64,000 nucleotides of DNA from JACCWP01 sp963801045 (GCA_963801045.1 CAWDDC010000004.1:1116001-1180000), one strand, 5' to 3'; positions 16,408 to 25,069 are shown, counted from the stretch's first letter. Made by a program: numbers and translations. Notes: generated from the sequence alone by a model not told the origin.

Positions 16408-19169
16408 GCGTCGCCGCCCTCCTGCTTGACACCTCGGACGGCGGTGGGGTCGTCGATGCGCAGCCGCTCAAAGGCCTCGGTGACCACCTCGGGCTTGACC
16501 TCGCCGCGGGCGGCGAGCGTCTGCAGCGCACAGACGACGATCGACGGCGCGTCGATCTGGAAGAACCGGCGGGCGGCGGCGCGGGTGTCGGCGAAGCCGT
16601 AACCGTCGGCACCCAGGGACTGCCACTGGGCCGGAACCCAGCGGGCGATCTGGTCGGGCACCGCGCGCATGAAGTCGGACACGGCCAGCACCGGGCCGGG
16701 CGCACCGTCGAGCGTGGCCGTGACGTAGGGCGTGCGGGGTGAGTCGCCGGGGTGGTTGAGGTTCCACCTCTCGGTGTCGACCGCGTTGCGCGCCAGCTCG
16801 TTCCACGACGTCACCGACCACACGTCGGCGGCCACGCCGTAGTCGTCGGCCAGCACCTGCTGCGCCTCCAGCGCCCACGGCATCGACACCCCGGACGCCA
16901 GCAGCTGCACCCGCGGCCGCTCGTCGCCCTCCTCGCGCGGTGTCGCCGAGTAGCGGTACATGCCCTTGAGCAGGCCGGCCAGGTCGAGGTCGTCGGGCTC
17001 GGCCGGCTGGACGATCGGCTCGTTGTAGACGGTGAGGTAGTAGAAGACGTCCTCGCCCTGCGGCTTGTCGTCGGTGCCGCCGTACATCCGGCGCAGCCCG
17101 TCGCGCACGATGTGCCCGACCTCGTACGCGAACGCCGGGTCGTAGTGCACCGCCGCCGGGTTGGTCTGCGCGAGCAGCGGCGAGTGCCCGTCGGCGTGCT
17201 GCAGCCCCTCGCCGGTCAGCGTCGTCCGGCCGGCGGTGGCGCCGACCAGGAACCCGCGGCCCAGCTGGTCGCCGTTGGACCACATCGAGTCGCCGGTGCG
17301 CTGGAAGCCGAACATCGAGTAGAAGAGGTAGACCGGGATCATCGGCTCGTCATGCGTCGCGTACGACGTGCCGGCCGCGCTGAACGACCCCATCGCGCCG
17401 GCCTCGCTGATCCCCTCGTGCAGCATCTGGCCCTGCGCGGACTCCTTGTACGTGAGCAGCAGCTTGCGGTCGACCGACTCGTAGGTCTGCCCCATCGGGC
17501 TGTAGACCTTGGCCGTCGGGAACATCGAGTCCATACCGAACGTGCGGTACTCGTCGGGCGCGATCGGCACCACCCGCCGGCCGATCTCCTCGTCCTTCAT
17601 CAGGTCCTTGAGCAGCCGGACGAACGCCATCGTGGTCGCGACCGCCTGCTTGCCCGACCCCCGCCGGAGCTCCGCGTACATCTCGTCGCCGGGGAGCGTC
17701 AGCGGCTTCGGCTTCACCGTGCGCTTCGGCAACGGCCCACCGAGCGCACGCCGGCGCTCGAGCATGTACTGGATCTCCTCGGAGTCGTTGCCCGGGTGGT
17801 AGAACGGCGCGACCTCGGCGTCGTCGATGGCCGCGTCGCTGATCGGCAGGTAGAGCCGGTCGCGGTACTTCTTGAGGTCGTCCTTCGTGAGCTTCTTCAT
17901 CTGGTGGGTCGCGTTGCGTCCCTCCAGGGCGTCGATGGTCCAGCCCTTGATGGTCTTGGCCAGGATCACCGTCGGCTGGCCGGCGTGCTTGCGCGCGGAC
18001 TCGAAGGCCGCATAGACCTTGCGGTAGTCGTGCCCGCCACGCGGCAGCTTGCGCAGGTCGTCGTCGGACAGGTGCTGGACCATCTTCTTCAGCCGCTGGT
18101 CGGAGCCGAAGAAGTGCTCACGGATGTAGCTGCCCTCCTCGACGCTGTACGTCTGGTACTGGCCGTCGGGCGTGACGTTCATGCGGTTGACCAGCACGCC
18201 GTCGGTGTCGCGCGCCAGCAGGTCGTCCCACTCCCGGCCCCACACGACCTTGATGACGTTCCAGCCTGCGCCGCGGAAGTACGACTCCAGCTCCTGGATG
18301 ATCTTGCCGTTGCCTCGTACGGGTCCGTCGAGCTGTTGCAGGTTGCAGTTGACGACGAACGTGAGGTTGTCGAGCTCCTCGCGGGCGGCCACGCCGATCG
18401 CGCCCAGCGACTCCGGCTCGCCCATCTCGCCGTCGCCGAGGAACGCCCACACGTGCTGCTGGTCGGTGTCCTTGATCCCGCGGTTGTGCAGGTAGCGGTT
18501 GAAGCGCGCCTGGTAGATCGAGTTGATCGCGGTGAGACCCATCGACACCGTGGGGAACTCCCAGAAGTCCGGCATCAGCCGCGGGTGCGGGTACGACGAC
18601 AGGCCGGCGCCCTTGCCGTGCTGCACCTCCTGGCGGAACCGCTCCAGCTGGTTCTCGTCCATCCGGCCCTCGAGGAACGCGCGGGCGTAGATGCCGGGCG
18701 AGGCGTGGCCCTGGATGAACACCTGGTCGCCGCCACCGGGGTGGTCGTGGCCGCGGAAGAAGTGGTTGAACCCGACCTCGTACAGGCTGGCCGCCGACTG
18801 GTAGGTCGCGATGTGGCCACCGACCTCGAGGCCCTTGCGGTTGGCCCGCGAAACCATCACTGCCGCGTTCCACCGAATGAACGCGCGGATGCGCCGCTCG
18901 ATGTGCTCGTCGCCGGGGAACCACGGCTCGCGCTCGGGCGGGATCGTGTTGATGTAGTCGGTGCTGCGCAGTGCAGGGACTCCGACCTGACGCTCGCGAG
19001 CACGCTCCAGCAGCTTGAGCATCACGTAGCGGGCCCGGTCGCGTCCACGCTCGTCGAGCAGGGCATCCAGTGACTCGACCCACTCCTGGGTCTCGTCAGG
19101 ATCGATGTCGGGCAGCTGCGTGGGCAGCCCCTCGTGGATCACGGGGGGACGCTCGGGAGCGGGAGACAC
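16404..19169 (-). CDS. aceE: Pyruvate dehydrogenase E1 component, homodimeric type
   Basis: A 921-residue thiamine-diphosphate enzyme that decarboxylates pyruvate and acetylates lipoyl-E2, feeding acetyl-CoA. The ThDP motif is 'GDGEMGEPESLGAIGVAA' through 'NLTFVVNCNLQ'. Other blocks are 'HIATYQSAASLYEVGFNHFF', 'GHASPGIYARAFLEGRMDE' and 'GFQRTGDSMWSNGDQLGRGF'. Length matches AceE (about 890-920). The GTG at 19167-19169 was chosen because GGAAGG lies 7 nt upstream; an ATG 45 nt further up has no ribosome site. It is divergent from the DUF3052 gene. Confidence 0.96.
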   Translation of the reverse strand: MSPAPERPPVIHEGLPTQLPDIDPDETQEWVESLDALLDERGRDRARYVMLKLLERARERQVGVPALRSTDYINTIPPEREPWFPGDEHIERRIRAFIRWNAAVMVSRANRKGLEVGGHIATYQSAASLYEVGFNHFFRGHDHPGGGDQVFIQGHASPGIYARAFLEGRMDENQLERFRQEVQHGKGAGLSSYPHPRLMPDFWEFPTVSMGLTAINSIYQARFNRYLHNRGIKDTDQQHVWAFLGDGEMGEPESLGAIGVAAREELDNLTFVVNCNLQQLDGPVRGNGKIIQELESYFRGAGWNVIKVVWGREWDDLLARDTDGVLVNRMNVTPDGQYQTYSVEEGSYIREHFFGSDQRLKKMVQHLSDDDLRKLPRGGHDYRKVYAAFESARKHAGQPTVILAKTIKGWTIDALEGRNATHQMKKLTKDDLKKYRDRLYLPISDAAIDDAEVAPFYHPGNDSEEIQYMLERRRALGGPLPKRTVKPKPLTLPGDEMYAELRRGSGKQAVATTMAFVRLLKDLMKDEEIGRRVVPIAPDEYRTFGMDSMFPTAKVYSPMGQTYESVDRKLLLTYKESAQGQMLHEGISEAGAMGSFSAAGTSYATHDEPMIPVYLFYSMFGFQRTGDSMWSNGDQLGRGFLVGATAGRTTLTGEGLQHADGHSPLLAQTNPAAVHYDPAFAYEVGHIVRDGLRRMYGGTDDKPQGEDVFYYLTVYNEPIVQPAEPDDLDLAGLLKGMYRYSATPREEGDERPRVQLLASGVSMPWALEAQQVLADDYGVAADVWSVTSWNELARNAVDTERWNLNHPGDSPRTPYVTATLDGAPGPVLAVSDFMRAVPDQIARWVPAQWQSLGADGYGFADTRAAARRFFQIDAPSIVVCALQTLAARGEVKPEVVTEAFERLRIDDPTAVRGVKQEGGDA

Positions 19170-19372
19170 AGGGGTCCTTCCGTCAGGTGTGCCAGAGCAC
19201 CTCCAGTGTCCCACCCGGTCGGAAATCCCTCACCTCCGCTGCCGGACGACCGACCTCCTGGCGAGGGCAGGGACCATGTCTCGCATGTGGGCCACGAGCG
19301 ACGAATCGCTCCACTAGGGTGACGAACGACTGCCCGGCTGGTCGCGGCCGGGGACGACGAAGGAGGACACGG

Positions 19373-19801
19373 GTGGGCTCGACCGCGGGCGACGTGGGCT
19401 CCGGCGCCCCCGCCGCACGGCTGGGGTTCAGGCCGGAGATGGTGGTCCAGGAGCTGGGCTGGGACGAGGACGTCGACGACAGCCTGCGGCTGGCCATCGA
19501 GGACCTGCTGGGCGCCGAGATGGTCGACGGGGACGTGGGGGACGTGGTCGACGGGGTGGTGCTGTGGTGGCGCGACGACGACGGTGACCTCGTCGACGCG
19601 CTGGTGGACTCGCTGACCGATCTCGCCGACGGGGGCACCATCTGGCTGCTCACGCCGAAGGTCGGTCGCAGGGGGTACGTCGACCCCTCCGACATCCACG
19701 AGGCGGCCCCCGTGGCCGGGCTGTCCACGACGAGTACGCAGACCGCCTGCGCGGAGTGGTCCGCGACCAGGCTGGTCTCGCCCAGGTCCGCCCGCCGTTA
19801 G
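19373..19801 (+). CDS. DUF3052 family protein
   Basis: A 142-residue acidic protein starting GTG with a perfect AGGAGG 6 nt upstream. 'AARLGFRPEMVVQELGWDED' is the DUF3052 signature, followed by 'LVDALVDSLTDLADGGTIWL' and 'GYVDPSDIHEAAPVAGLSTT'. The family is restricted to actinobacteria and is typically found beside aceE and a peroxiredoxin, as here. The function is unknown; the fold resembles a small methyltransferase-like or flavodoxin-like domain only vaguely. Confidence 0.9.
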   Translation: MGSTAGDVGSGAPAARLGFRPEMVVQELGWDEDVDDSLRLAIEDLLGAEMVDGDVGDVVDGVVLWWRDDDGDLVDALVDSLTDLADGGTIWLLTPKVGRRGYVDPSDIHEAAPVAGLSTTSTQTACAEWSATRLVSPRSARR

Positions 19802-19843
19802 CCACGCGCCGACCCGGCCGGCGGGCTGAGTCGTCCGTCACAA

Positions 19844-19855
19844 CGTGTGCACACG
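19844..19855. promoter_or_regulatory. 12-bp perfect palindrome upstream of the acyl-CoA synthetase
   Basis: CGTGTGCACACG is a perfect dyad 64 nt before the GTG of the acyl-CoA synthetase gene. It could be an operator, but no regulator gene is adjacent. Confidence 0.35.
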
Positions 19856-19919
19856 CGCCCTCGACTGTGGGCATCCTGGGAGACGGACATCAGTCTGTTT
19901 ACCGGGGAGGACCCAGCCA

Positions 19920-21566
19920 GTGCGGGACGTTCAGGCGCGCGTGACCGTGACCGCTCAGGGGTTGTGGGCGCTCGCCTCGACCGGCGTGATCCGCCCGTAC
20001 CGACCCGACCGCCTCTACCGGATCGCCAAGACCCTGGTGCAGTGGGGCACCGGCCCCGCTGGCGGCTACACCGCGCTGGCCGCCCGGATGCCCGAAGCGG
20101 TCGGGTTGGTCGACGAGCGCGGGTCGCTGACCTTCGACGAGATCCACCGGCGCTCGAACGCGGTGGCGCACGGGCTGGACGGGCTCGGCGTGCAGGAGGG
20201 CGACGCGGTCGCGCTGCTGTGCCGCAACCATCGCGGCTTCGTCGAGGCCGCCGTCGGCGTGGCCAAGCTGGGCGCCGACGTGCTCTACCTCAACACCGCG
20301 TTCGCCGGCCCCCAGCTGGTCGAGGTGCTCGAGCGCGAGCAGCCGATCGCCGTGGTCTACGACGCAGAGTTCGCGCCGCTGCTCGAGGGCGTACCGGCCG
20401 CGGTGCACCGCATCGTCGCCTGGTCCGACGACGGTCCCGGCGGTCCGCGCGAGGGCACGGTCACTCTCGAGTCGATGATCGCCGGCAACGACGACGTCGA
20501 CGTGCGCTGCCCCGAGCGCGAGTCGCGCAGCGTCATCCTCACCTCGGGCACCACCGGGGCGCCCAAGGGGGCCAGCCGCGGCTCTGGCTCGCTGGAGGCT
20601 GCCGCCGCGCTGGTGTCCCGGCTGCCGCTGCGCCACGGCTGGTCGGTGCACGTGGCCGCGCCGCTGTTCCACACCTGGGGCTGGGCGCACCTGAACCTGT
20701 CCATGCTGATCGGCTCGACGCTGGTGCTGCGCCGGCACTTCGACCCCGAGGACTTCCTGCGGGTGCTGCAGACCCACGACTGTGACGCCGCCGTGGTGGT
20801 CCCGGTGATGCTGCAGCGCGTGCTCGACCTGCCCGACGAGGTGCTGGACCGGTACGACCTCGCCGGGGTGCGCGCCGTCGCGGCCAGCGGTTCGGCGCTG
20901 CCGGGGGACCTGTCCGACCGGTGGATGGACCGGTTCGGAGACCATCTGTACAACGTGTACGGCTCCACCGAGTGCGCCTGGGCGACCATCGCCAACCCGG
21001 CCGAGCTGCGGCGTGCCCCGGGCACGGCCGGGCGGGTGCCGATCGGCACCACGGTGCGGCTGCTCGACGACGACGGCCGTCCGGTGCCGGACGGCGAGGT
21101 GGGTCGCGTCTTCGTCGCCAACGTGCTGCCGTTCGAGGGATACACCGGCGACGCGACGCAGGGCTCGAACGGCAAGGACGTGGTCGACGGCCTGCTGCCG
21201 ACCGGCGACGTCGGACGCTGGCAGGACGGGTTGCTGTTCGTCGAGGGCCGGGACGACGAGATGATCGTGTCCGGTGGCGAGAACGTCTACCCGTCCGAGG
21301 TCGAGGACTGCCTGTCGCGGCATCCCGAGGTGGCCGACGTGGCCGTCGTGGGGGTCGACGACTCCGACTACGGGCAACGGCTGCGGGCCTTCGTCGTCGC
21401 GCGCGAGGGTTCCTCGTTGGACGAGGACGACGCGAAGGCGTACGTCAAGTCGCGACTGGCCCGCTACAAGGTGCCGAAGGACGTGCAGTTCGTGCCGGAG
21501 CTGCCCCGCAACGCCACCGGGAAGGTGCTCAAACGCGAGCTGATCGAGACCCAGGAGACGGCGTGA
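19920..21566 (+). CDS. AMP-dependent acyl-CoA synthetase (FadD-like)
   Basis: A 548-residue ANL-superfamily ligase that adenylates a carboxylic acid and transfers it to CoA. It shows the ATP loop 'VILTSGTTGAPKGASRG', 'AAPLFHTWGWAHLN' (A4-like), 'NVYGSTECAWATIANP' (A5), 'LPTGDVGRWQDGLLFVEGRD' (A7/A8), 'SGGENVYPSEVED', and the catalytic Lys in 'RNATGKVLKRELIE'. The GTG start has GGGGAGG upstream. It overlaps the peroxiredoxin gene by 4 nt. The substrate is probably a medium or long fatty acid. Confidence 0.92.
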   Translation: MRDVQARVTVTAQGLWALASTGVIRPYRPDRLYRIAKTLVQWGTGPAGGYTALAARMPEAVGLVDERGSLTFDEIHRRSNAVAHGLDGLGVQEGDAVALLCRNHRGFVEAAVGVAKLGADVLYLNTAFAGPQLVEVLEREQPIAVVYDAEFAPLLEGVPAAVHRIVAWSDDGPGGPREGTVTLESMIAGNDDVDVRCPERESRSVILTSGTTGAPKGASRGSGSLEAAAALVSRLPLRHGWSVHVAAPLFHTWGWAHLNLSMLIGSTLVLRRHFDPEDFLRVLQTHDCDAAVVVPVMLQRVLDLPDEVLDRYDLAGVRAVAASGSALPGDLSDRWMDRFGDHLYNVYGSTECAWATIANPAELRRAPGTAGRVPIGTTVRLLDDDGRPVPDGEVGRVFVANVLPFEGYTGDATQGSNGKDVVDGLLPTGDVGRWQDGLLFVEGRDDEMIVSGGENVYPSEVEDCLSRHPEVADVAVVGVDDSDYGQRLRAFVVAREGSSLDEDDAKAYVKSRLARYKVPKDVQFVPELPRNATGKVLKRELIETQETA

Positions 21567-22027
21567 GCCTGACCCTCGGCTCTCCCGCGCCCGGGTTCAC
21601 GCTCACCGACCAACACGGGCAGGACGTCTCGCTCGCGGACTTCCGGGCCGACAAGGCGGTCGTGGTGATGTTCTACCCGTACGCGTTCAGTCGCGTGTGC
21701 ACCGCCGAGCTCGGCGAGGTGCGCGACGCGCTGCCGGAGTTCCAGAACGACCACGTGCAGCTGCTCGCGGTCAGCTGCGACCCGATGTTCAGCCTGCGGG
21801 CGTACGCCGACCACGACGGGCTCGACTTCCCGTTGCTCAGCGACTTCTGGCCGCACGGCGAGGTGGCGCGCAGGTACGGCGTCTTCGAGGAGCGTCGGGG
21901 CTGCGCGTTGCGCGGGACCTTCCTGGTCGACCGCGACGGTGTGCTGCGCTGGCAGGTCGTCAACGCGGTCCCCGACGCCCGTGACCTCGATGCGTGTCGC
22001 AAGGCGCTCGCCGAGCTCGCGGTCTGA
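21563..22027 (+). CDS. ahpE: Peroxiredoxin, AhpE/1-Cys type
   Basis: A 154-residue thioredoxin-fold peroxidase. The peroxidatic site is 'FYPYAFSRVCTAELGEVRD' (Cys in VCT), and the conserved 'LLSDFWPHGEVARRYGVFEE' follows. One more Cys lies in 'RRGCALRGTFLVDRDG'. In AhpE of M. tuberculosis the same sequence regions are found, and the aceE-DUF3052-ahpE neighbourhood is the same. The GTG start overlaps the stop of the ligase gene (GTGA). Confidence 0.9.
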   Translation: MSLTLGSPAPGFTLTDQHGQDVSLADFRADKAVVVMFYPYAFSRVCTAELGEVRDALPEFQNDHVQLLAVSCDPMFSLRAYADHDGLDFPLLSDFWPHGEVARRYGVFEERRGCALRGTFLVDRDGVLRWQVVNAVPDARDLDACRKALAELAV

Positions 22028-22058
22028 GCCGGGCGGTCCGGCGCGGGTCAGCGGCCGG

Positions 22059-22184
22059 TCATCGGTCGTCCCGACCACGTCGGCGCCGGGTCCACCAGCG
22101 GCCGGGCCAGCTGATCACGCCGAGCAGCTGCAGGGCGATCACGAGCACGACGACGAGGGCGAGTGCCCCGAGCGCGACCTCCAT
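22059..22184 (-). CDS. 41-residue single-helix membrane protein
   Basis: A short frame from the ATG at 22182-22184 encodes a 41-residue peptide. One hydrophobic helix ('LGALALVVVLVIALQLLGVI') is followed by a strongly basic tail ('WWTRRRRGRDD'). It starts 3 nt after the stop of the HTH/secreted-protein gene on the same strand, so it would be co-transcribed. The clear positive-inside topology supports a real small protein, but no homologue is known to me. Confidence 0.5.
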   Translation of the reverse strand: MEVALGALALVVVLVIALQLLGVISWPGRWWTRRRRGRDDR

Positions 22185-22187
22185 CGC

Positions 22188-23192
22188 TCACCACAACCCG
22201 TCCGGGGTGTTCTGCCACTTCTTGCCGTTGTAGGCGAGGAACCCCTCGAAGTCGAACACCCTGCTGGCGCCGAAGAACCCCACCGAGACGTCGATGCGGT
22301 ACGTCATGTTGAACCGCAGCGCGAGCGAGCGGTAGGGCGGGGGTCCGGACGGGTCGCTGTCGTCGGTGGTCCAGCACCAGTCGCCCGGGTCGTCCTGCGA
22401 CACGTCGATCATCGTGGTGTCGCCGATGTCGCAGTCGAGATAGCCGTTGGGCGTGCCGTTGGGACCGTCGTAGACCCAGATCCGGCCGCTGTTGCCGTCG
22501 CGGTAGGCGACACCCTCCATCCTGACGACGTATCCGCCCGGACCCCAGGTGTTGATCTTGCAGTCGTTCACGTGCTGCGGGCAGAACTGGTAGAGGAAGT
22601 CGATCCGCTCCAGGTCGATCCCGCCGCGCGCCAGCTGTCGCGCCCGGTGTCCGCGGGCGTCCTTGCGGTGGATGTGCTTGCGCACGGCGTGCCGGCACGA
22701 GTAGCGACGGGCCTGGTGGTGGTGACCGATGCGGTGCAGCTTCTTCTTGATGGCTTTGCAGGCCCTGTGCCAGTGCCACGTGCGTACGTGCCGCTTGCCG
22801 GAGCCCTGGCCCTCCGCCGGCCAGCGCTCGACCTGGGAGGTCGCCGGGCCCTGCGACGGCTGGACCGTCGAGGGCCGGGCGGATGCGTGCGGCGGTGCGA
22901 CCAGGACCAGCGCGCAGAGCAGTGCGATCACCAGGGTGAGACGGGAAGCCGAACGGGTCATGGTCCTCTCCTGCGTCGGGGCGGGTTCGTACGGCTGGAA
23001 GAGCAGGTCGAGCGGGACGTCGAGCGCGGCGGCGATGCGCCGCGCGAGCGCGGGAGTGCAGCTGCTGCGCCGGCCGGAGAGCAGGTGCGAGACGAACCCC
23101 TTCGAGCACCCGGCGCGGCCGGCCAGGTGGGCCAGGGACAGGTGTCGCTGGCGGATGACTGCGTGCAGCGTGTCCGGGCTGGTCAGTCGCAT
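22188..23192 (-). CDS. Cro-like HTH domain fused in frame to a secreted protein
   Basis: 334 residues in one open frame. Residues 1-75 are a phage-type XRE helix-turn-helix ('LAHLAGRAGCSKGFVSHLLS', 'LARRIAAALDVPLDLLF'). Residue 78 is a Met preceded by AGGAGAGG. From it runs a full signal peptide ('LTLVIALLCALVLVAPPHAS'), then a basic His-rich stretch ('HRIGHHHQARRYSC'), then a Cys- and Trp-containing domain ('INTWGPGGYVVRMEG', 'DDPGDWCWTTDDSD'). Either translation restarts at Met78, giving a 257-residue exported protein, or the product is a one-pass membrane regulator. The exported domain is unrecognised. Confidence 0.75.
   Translation of the reverse strand: MRLTSPDTLHAVIRQRHLSLAHLAGRAGCSKGFVSHLLSGRRSSCTPALARRIAAALDVPLDLLFQPYEPAPTQERTMTRSASRLTLVIALLCALVLVAPPHASARPSTVQPSQGPATSQVERWPAEGQGSGKRHVRTWHWHRACKAIKKKLHRIGHHHQARRYSCRHAVRKHIHRKDARGHRARQLARGGIDLERIDFLYQFCPQHVNDCKINTWGPGGYVVRMEGVAYRDGNSGRIWVYDGPNGTPNGYLDCDIGDTTMIDVSQDDPGDWCWTTDDSDPSGPPPYRSLALRFNMTYRIDVSVGFFGASRVFDFEGFLAYNGKKWQNTPDGLW
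22962..22972 (-). promoter_or_regulatory. Internal ribosome-binding site before the signal-peptide Met
   Basis: On the minus strand AGGAGAGGACC directly precedes an in-frame ATG (22959-22961) that begins a textbook signal peptide. The spacing is suitable for initiation. This supports separate translation of the exported part inside the longer HTH-containing frame. Confidence 0.65.
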
Positions 23193-23229
23193 GCCGTTCG
23201 TCCCCCTCGGGCGGCTTCGCGTCGGCAAG

Positions 23230-23295
23230 AGTGTTCTGTGGTAGCCGACGGAATGTCAACCATTGATTGTCACAGCGGTGGATCCGTGGTAGACG
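23230..23295. promoter_or_regulatory. Back-to-back divergent promoters with a shared operator (switch-like)
   Basis: Leftward: -35 TTGACA (23259-23254) and -10 AACACT (23235-23230), 18-bp spacer, reading into the HTH gene. Rightward: -35 TTGTCA (23267-23272) and -10 TAGACG (23290-23295), 17-bp spacer, reading towards the second regulator. The two -35 boxes are 7 bp apart, and the dyad TCAACCATTGA (23256-23266) overlaps the leftward -35 and abuts the rightward one. This is the geometry of a temperate-phage switch. Confidence 0.6.
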
Positions 23296-23457
23296 CTGGA
23301 TGCATCGGCTCGGTGTGGAGTGATGCCTCACCTGCGAACTTGCGCGCGTGCCGCCGTCGCAAGCGGTAGACGCCCGGCGCTACGTTGGGTCGGGACGCGG
23401 TGGCGGGTCCGGTGGCTCCCCAGCATCGAGGTGGTAGCCGGCTGGCGGAGAGGACAC

Positions 23458-23907
23458 ATGGACGCGGCAACGGGGCAGGGGCGCGGTCAGCCGGACCTCG
23501 CCGGCCTGATCGCGGCGCACCAGCAGCGGACCCACGAGTCGTTCCGGGCCATGGCCCGACGCTCCGGCGACCAGCTGCACCATCAGTCCCTGCAGGGCTG
23601 GGCTGCCGCTCCGCCGAAGGCGTTCCCCAAGAAGCGTGAGACCTTCGAGCAGCTCGCGCAGGTCCTCGACACCGACGTCACCACCGTGGTGCTCGCCTTC
23701 GCCCGCAGTCTCGGGCTCGACGTCCGCGCTACCGGGCCGGCCGCGGACCGGGTGCTTCCTCCCGACGCCGAGCGGCTCACCGAGCGGCAGCGGGCGGTAC
23801 TGCTGTCGGTCGTCGATGTCATGGTGAACCCGGATGCGGAGGACAGCGGCTCCGTGACCGGCCGGGACGCGTTGCGCCGGGTGGCCAGGAGGCGGGAGCG
23901 GCAGTAG
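23458..23907 (+). CDS. Small regulator-like protein (immunity-repressor type)
   Basis: 149 residues. Residues ~25-85 look like a divergent XRE-type DNA-binding fold ('FRAMARRSGDQLHHQSLQGW', 'KRETFEQLAQVLDTDVTTVV'). The C-terminal part has 'LTERQRAVLLSVVDVMVNP' and a basic tail. Such proteins pair with ImmA/IrrE peptidases in phages and integrative elements, and the next gene encodes one 19 nt downstream. The ATG has GGAGAGG upstream. Repressor function is inferred from domain shape and context. Confidence 0.7.
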   Translation: MDAATGQGRGQPDLAGLIAAHQQRTHESFRAMARRSGDQLHHQSLQGWAAAPPKAFPKKRETFEQLAQVLDTDVTTVVLAFARSLGLDVRATGPAADRVLPPDAERLTERQRAVLLSVVDVMVNPDAEDSGSVTGRDALRRVARRRERQ

Positions 23908-23926
23908 CCGCACGAGCGGGGGAGTC

Positions 23927-24358
23927 GTGGCGTACGACCCGTGGGCACATCTGAAGGCGTTGCCGCACGTCTCGCTGCGCTGGACCAGCGACGACCGCGA
24001 GCTCGCCGACGCGCTGGCGTGGTGGTGCCCCGACGCCGCCGAGATCGTGATCGACGGCCGGCTGCCACAGGCGGTGCGGCGATGCACCCTCGCGCACGAG
24101 CTGGTGCACGCCGAGCGCGGCGACGCGCCCTGTGCGAGCACGGTGCTCGAGCTCCGGCAGGAGCGCGTGGTCGACCGGCAGGCCGCCCGCCGGCTCATCG
24201 ATGTCCGCGCGCTCGCGGACACCCTGGCCTGGGCGCACGACATCGACGAGGCCGCCGAGGAGCTGTGGGTCGACGCGGCCACGCTGCGGATGCGGCTGGC
24301 CGACCTCGACGACGCCGAGCGGGCGTACGTGCGGCGGCGGCTGGCGCGCTCGGCCTGA
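23927..24358 (+). CDS. ImmA/IrrE-family metallopeptidase
   Basis: A 143-residue zincin of the M78 family. The HExxH motif is in 'CTLAHELVHAERGDAPC', and a further acidic region 'LELRQERVVDRQAARRLID' could give the third ligand. In ICEBs1 and phages, ImmA cleaves the partner repressor to switch on excision; here the likely partner is the preceding regulator. It ends 43 nt before the tRNA-Val. No integrase is seen in the window. Confidence 0.85.
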   Translation: MAYDPWAHLKALPHVSLRWTSDDRELADALAWWCPDAAEIVIDGRLPQAVRRCTLAHELVHAERGDAPCASTVLELRQERVVDRQAARRLIDVRALADTLAWAHDIDEAAEELWVDAATLRMRLADLDDAERAYVRRRLARSA

Positions 24359-24401
24359 CGCCGGTGGCGCCCGCGTCGGCGGTTAGGCTGCCCCGGTCCC
24401 G

Positions 24402-24473
24402 GGGCGTATAGCTCAGCGGTAGAGCACCTGCCTTACAAGCAGGCGGTCACAGGTTCGAATCCTGTTGCGCCCA
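24402..24473 (+). tRNA. tRNA-Val (anticodon TAC)
   Basis: 72 nt. The acceptor arms GGGCGTA / TGCGCCC pair with one G-T. The D-arm is GCTC..GAGC, the anticodon stem CCTGC/GCAGG with loop CTTACAA (anticodon 24434-24436), and the T-arm is ACAGGTTCGAATCCTGT. The discriminator is A and the CCA end is not encoded. A TAGGCT -10 lies at 24384-24389. It decodes GUA/GUG valine codons and is flanked by accessory genes, a common integration target. Confidence 0.97.
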
Positions 24474-24508
24474 CCCTGACGTGCACCGCTGACCCGACGG
24501 CCGTGTGG

Positions 24509-25069
24509 TCAGCCGTGGTCAACACCGGTGGGGTAGAACTGCTGTCGCCGTGGAGCCCAGTCCTTGCCTTCCCGATACCCCTCGGCCTTGGCGGCGACTC
24601 GGATCGCGGCAGGGTGCCGGAAGCAGCCGCGGGCGATGTCGAACGTCGCCACGCCGTGCCGGCCGAACCGTACCCGCAGGTCGATGTCGCAGCGCCGTAG
24701 CACGTGTCCGTTGCGGTCGTTCCAGCCCTCGATCCGCACGGCGTTCCAGTCACGGGTGTCACTGATTCCGCCGGAGGCCACGTACTCGGGGCCGTGATCG
24801 CTCCGGTCGGTGTCGAAGTAGACCGACAGACCGCGGCCCGCGTTGCGGTTGATGAAGTCGAACTGGGTGCGTACCAGGATCCGCGCCTCGTTGACGACGC
24901 GCACGGAGCGGATGTCGAGGCCACGGTGGGCATCGTCCTCCCGATCGGTGAACGTCCTCGCGTCCGCGCTGGCTGGTCCTGCCGTGGTCGCGACCAACGC
25001 CATGACTGTGAGCAGCAGTGTCGTCCACGCACCCAGCTGCCGAGTGGTCCTCCCCGCAACGACGGTCAT
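24509..25069 (-). CDS. Secreted protein of unknown function
   Basis: 186 residues. A Sec signal peptide ('LGAWTTLLLTVMALVATTAG' then PASA-D) is followed by a beta-rich mature domain with 'GLDIRSVRVVNEARILVRTQ', 'SVYFDTDRSDHGPEYVASGG', 'RRCDIDLRVRFGRHG' and 'EGKDWAPRRQQFYP'. Two cysteines could pair. The ATG at 25067-25069 was chosen because it precedes the signal peptide; the upstream in-frame stretch is only the palindromic repeat. No named family was recognised. Confidence 0.75.
   Translation of the reverse strand: MTVVAGRTTRQLGAWTTLLLTVMALVATTAGPASADARTFTDREDDAHRGLDIRSVRVVNEARILVRTQFDFINRNAGRGLSVYFDTDRSDHGPEYVASGGISDTRDWNAVRIEGWNDRNGHVLRRCDIDLRVRFGRHGVATFDIARGCFRHPAAIRVAAKAEGYREGKDWAPRRQQFYPTGVDHG

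Noticed and set aside
16752..19073. A 773-residue plus-strand frame opposite aceE
   Set aside because: It is antisense to a clear pyruvate dehydrogenase gene and has no recognisable domain.
24402..24473. tRNA 3' end as an att site with a second copy in the window
   Set aside because: No repeat of the tRNA 3' sequence was seen between 22 and 26 kb, and no integrase gene is present.
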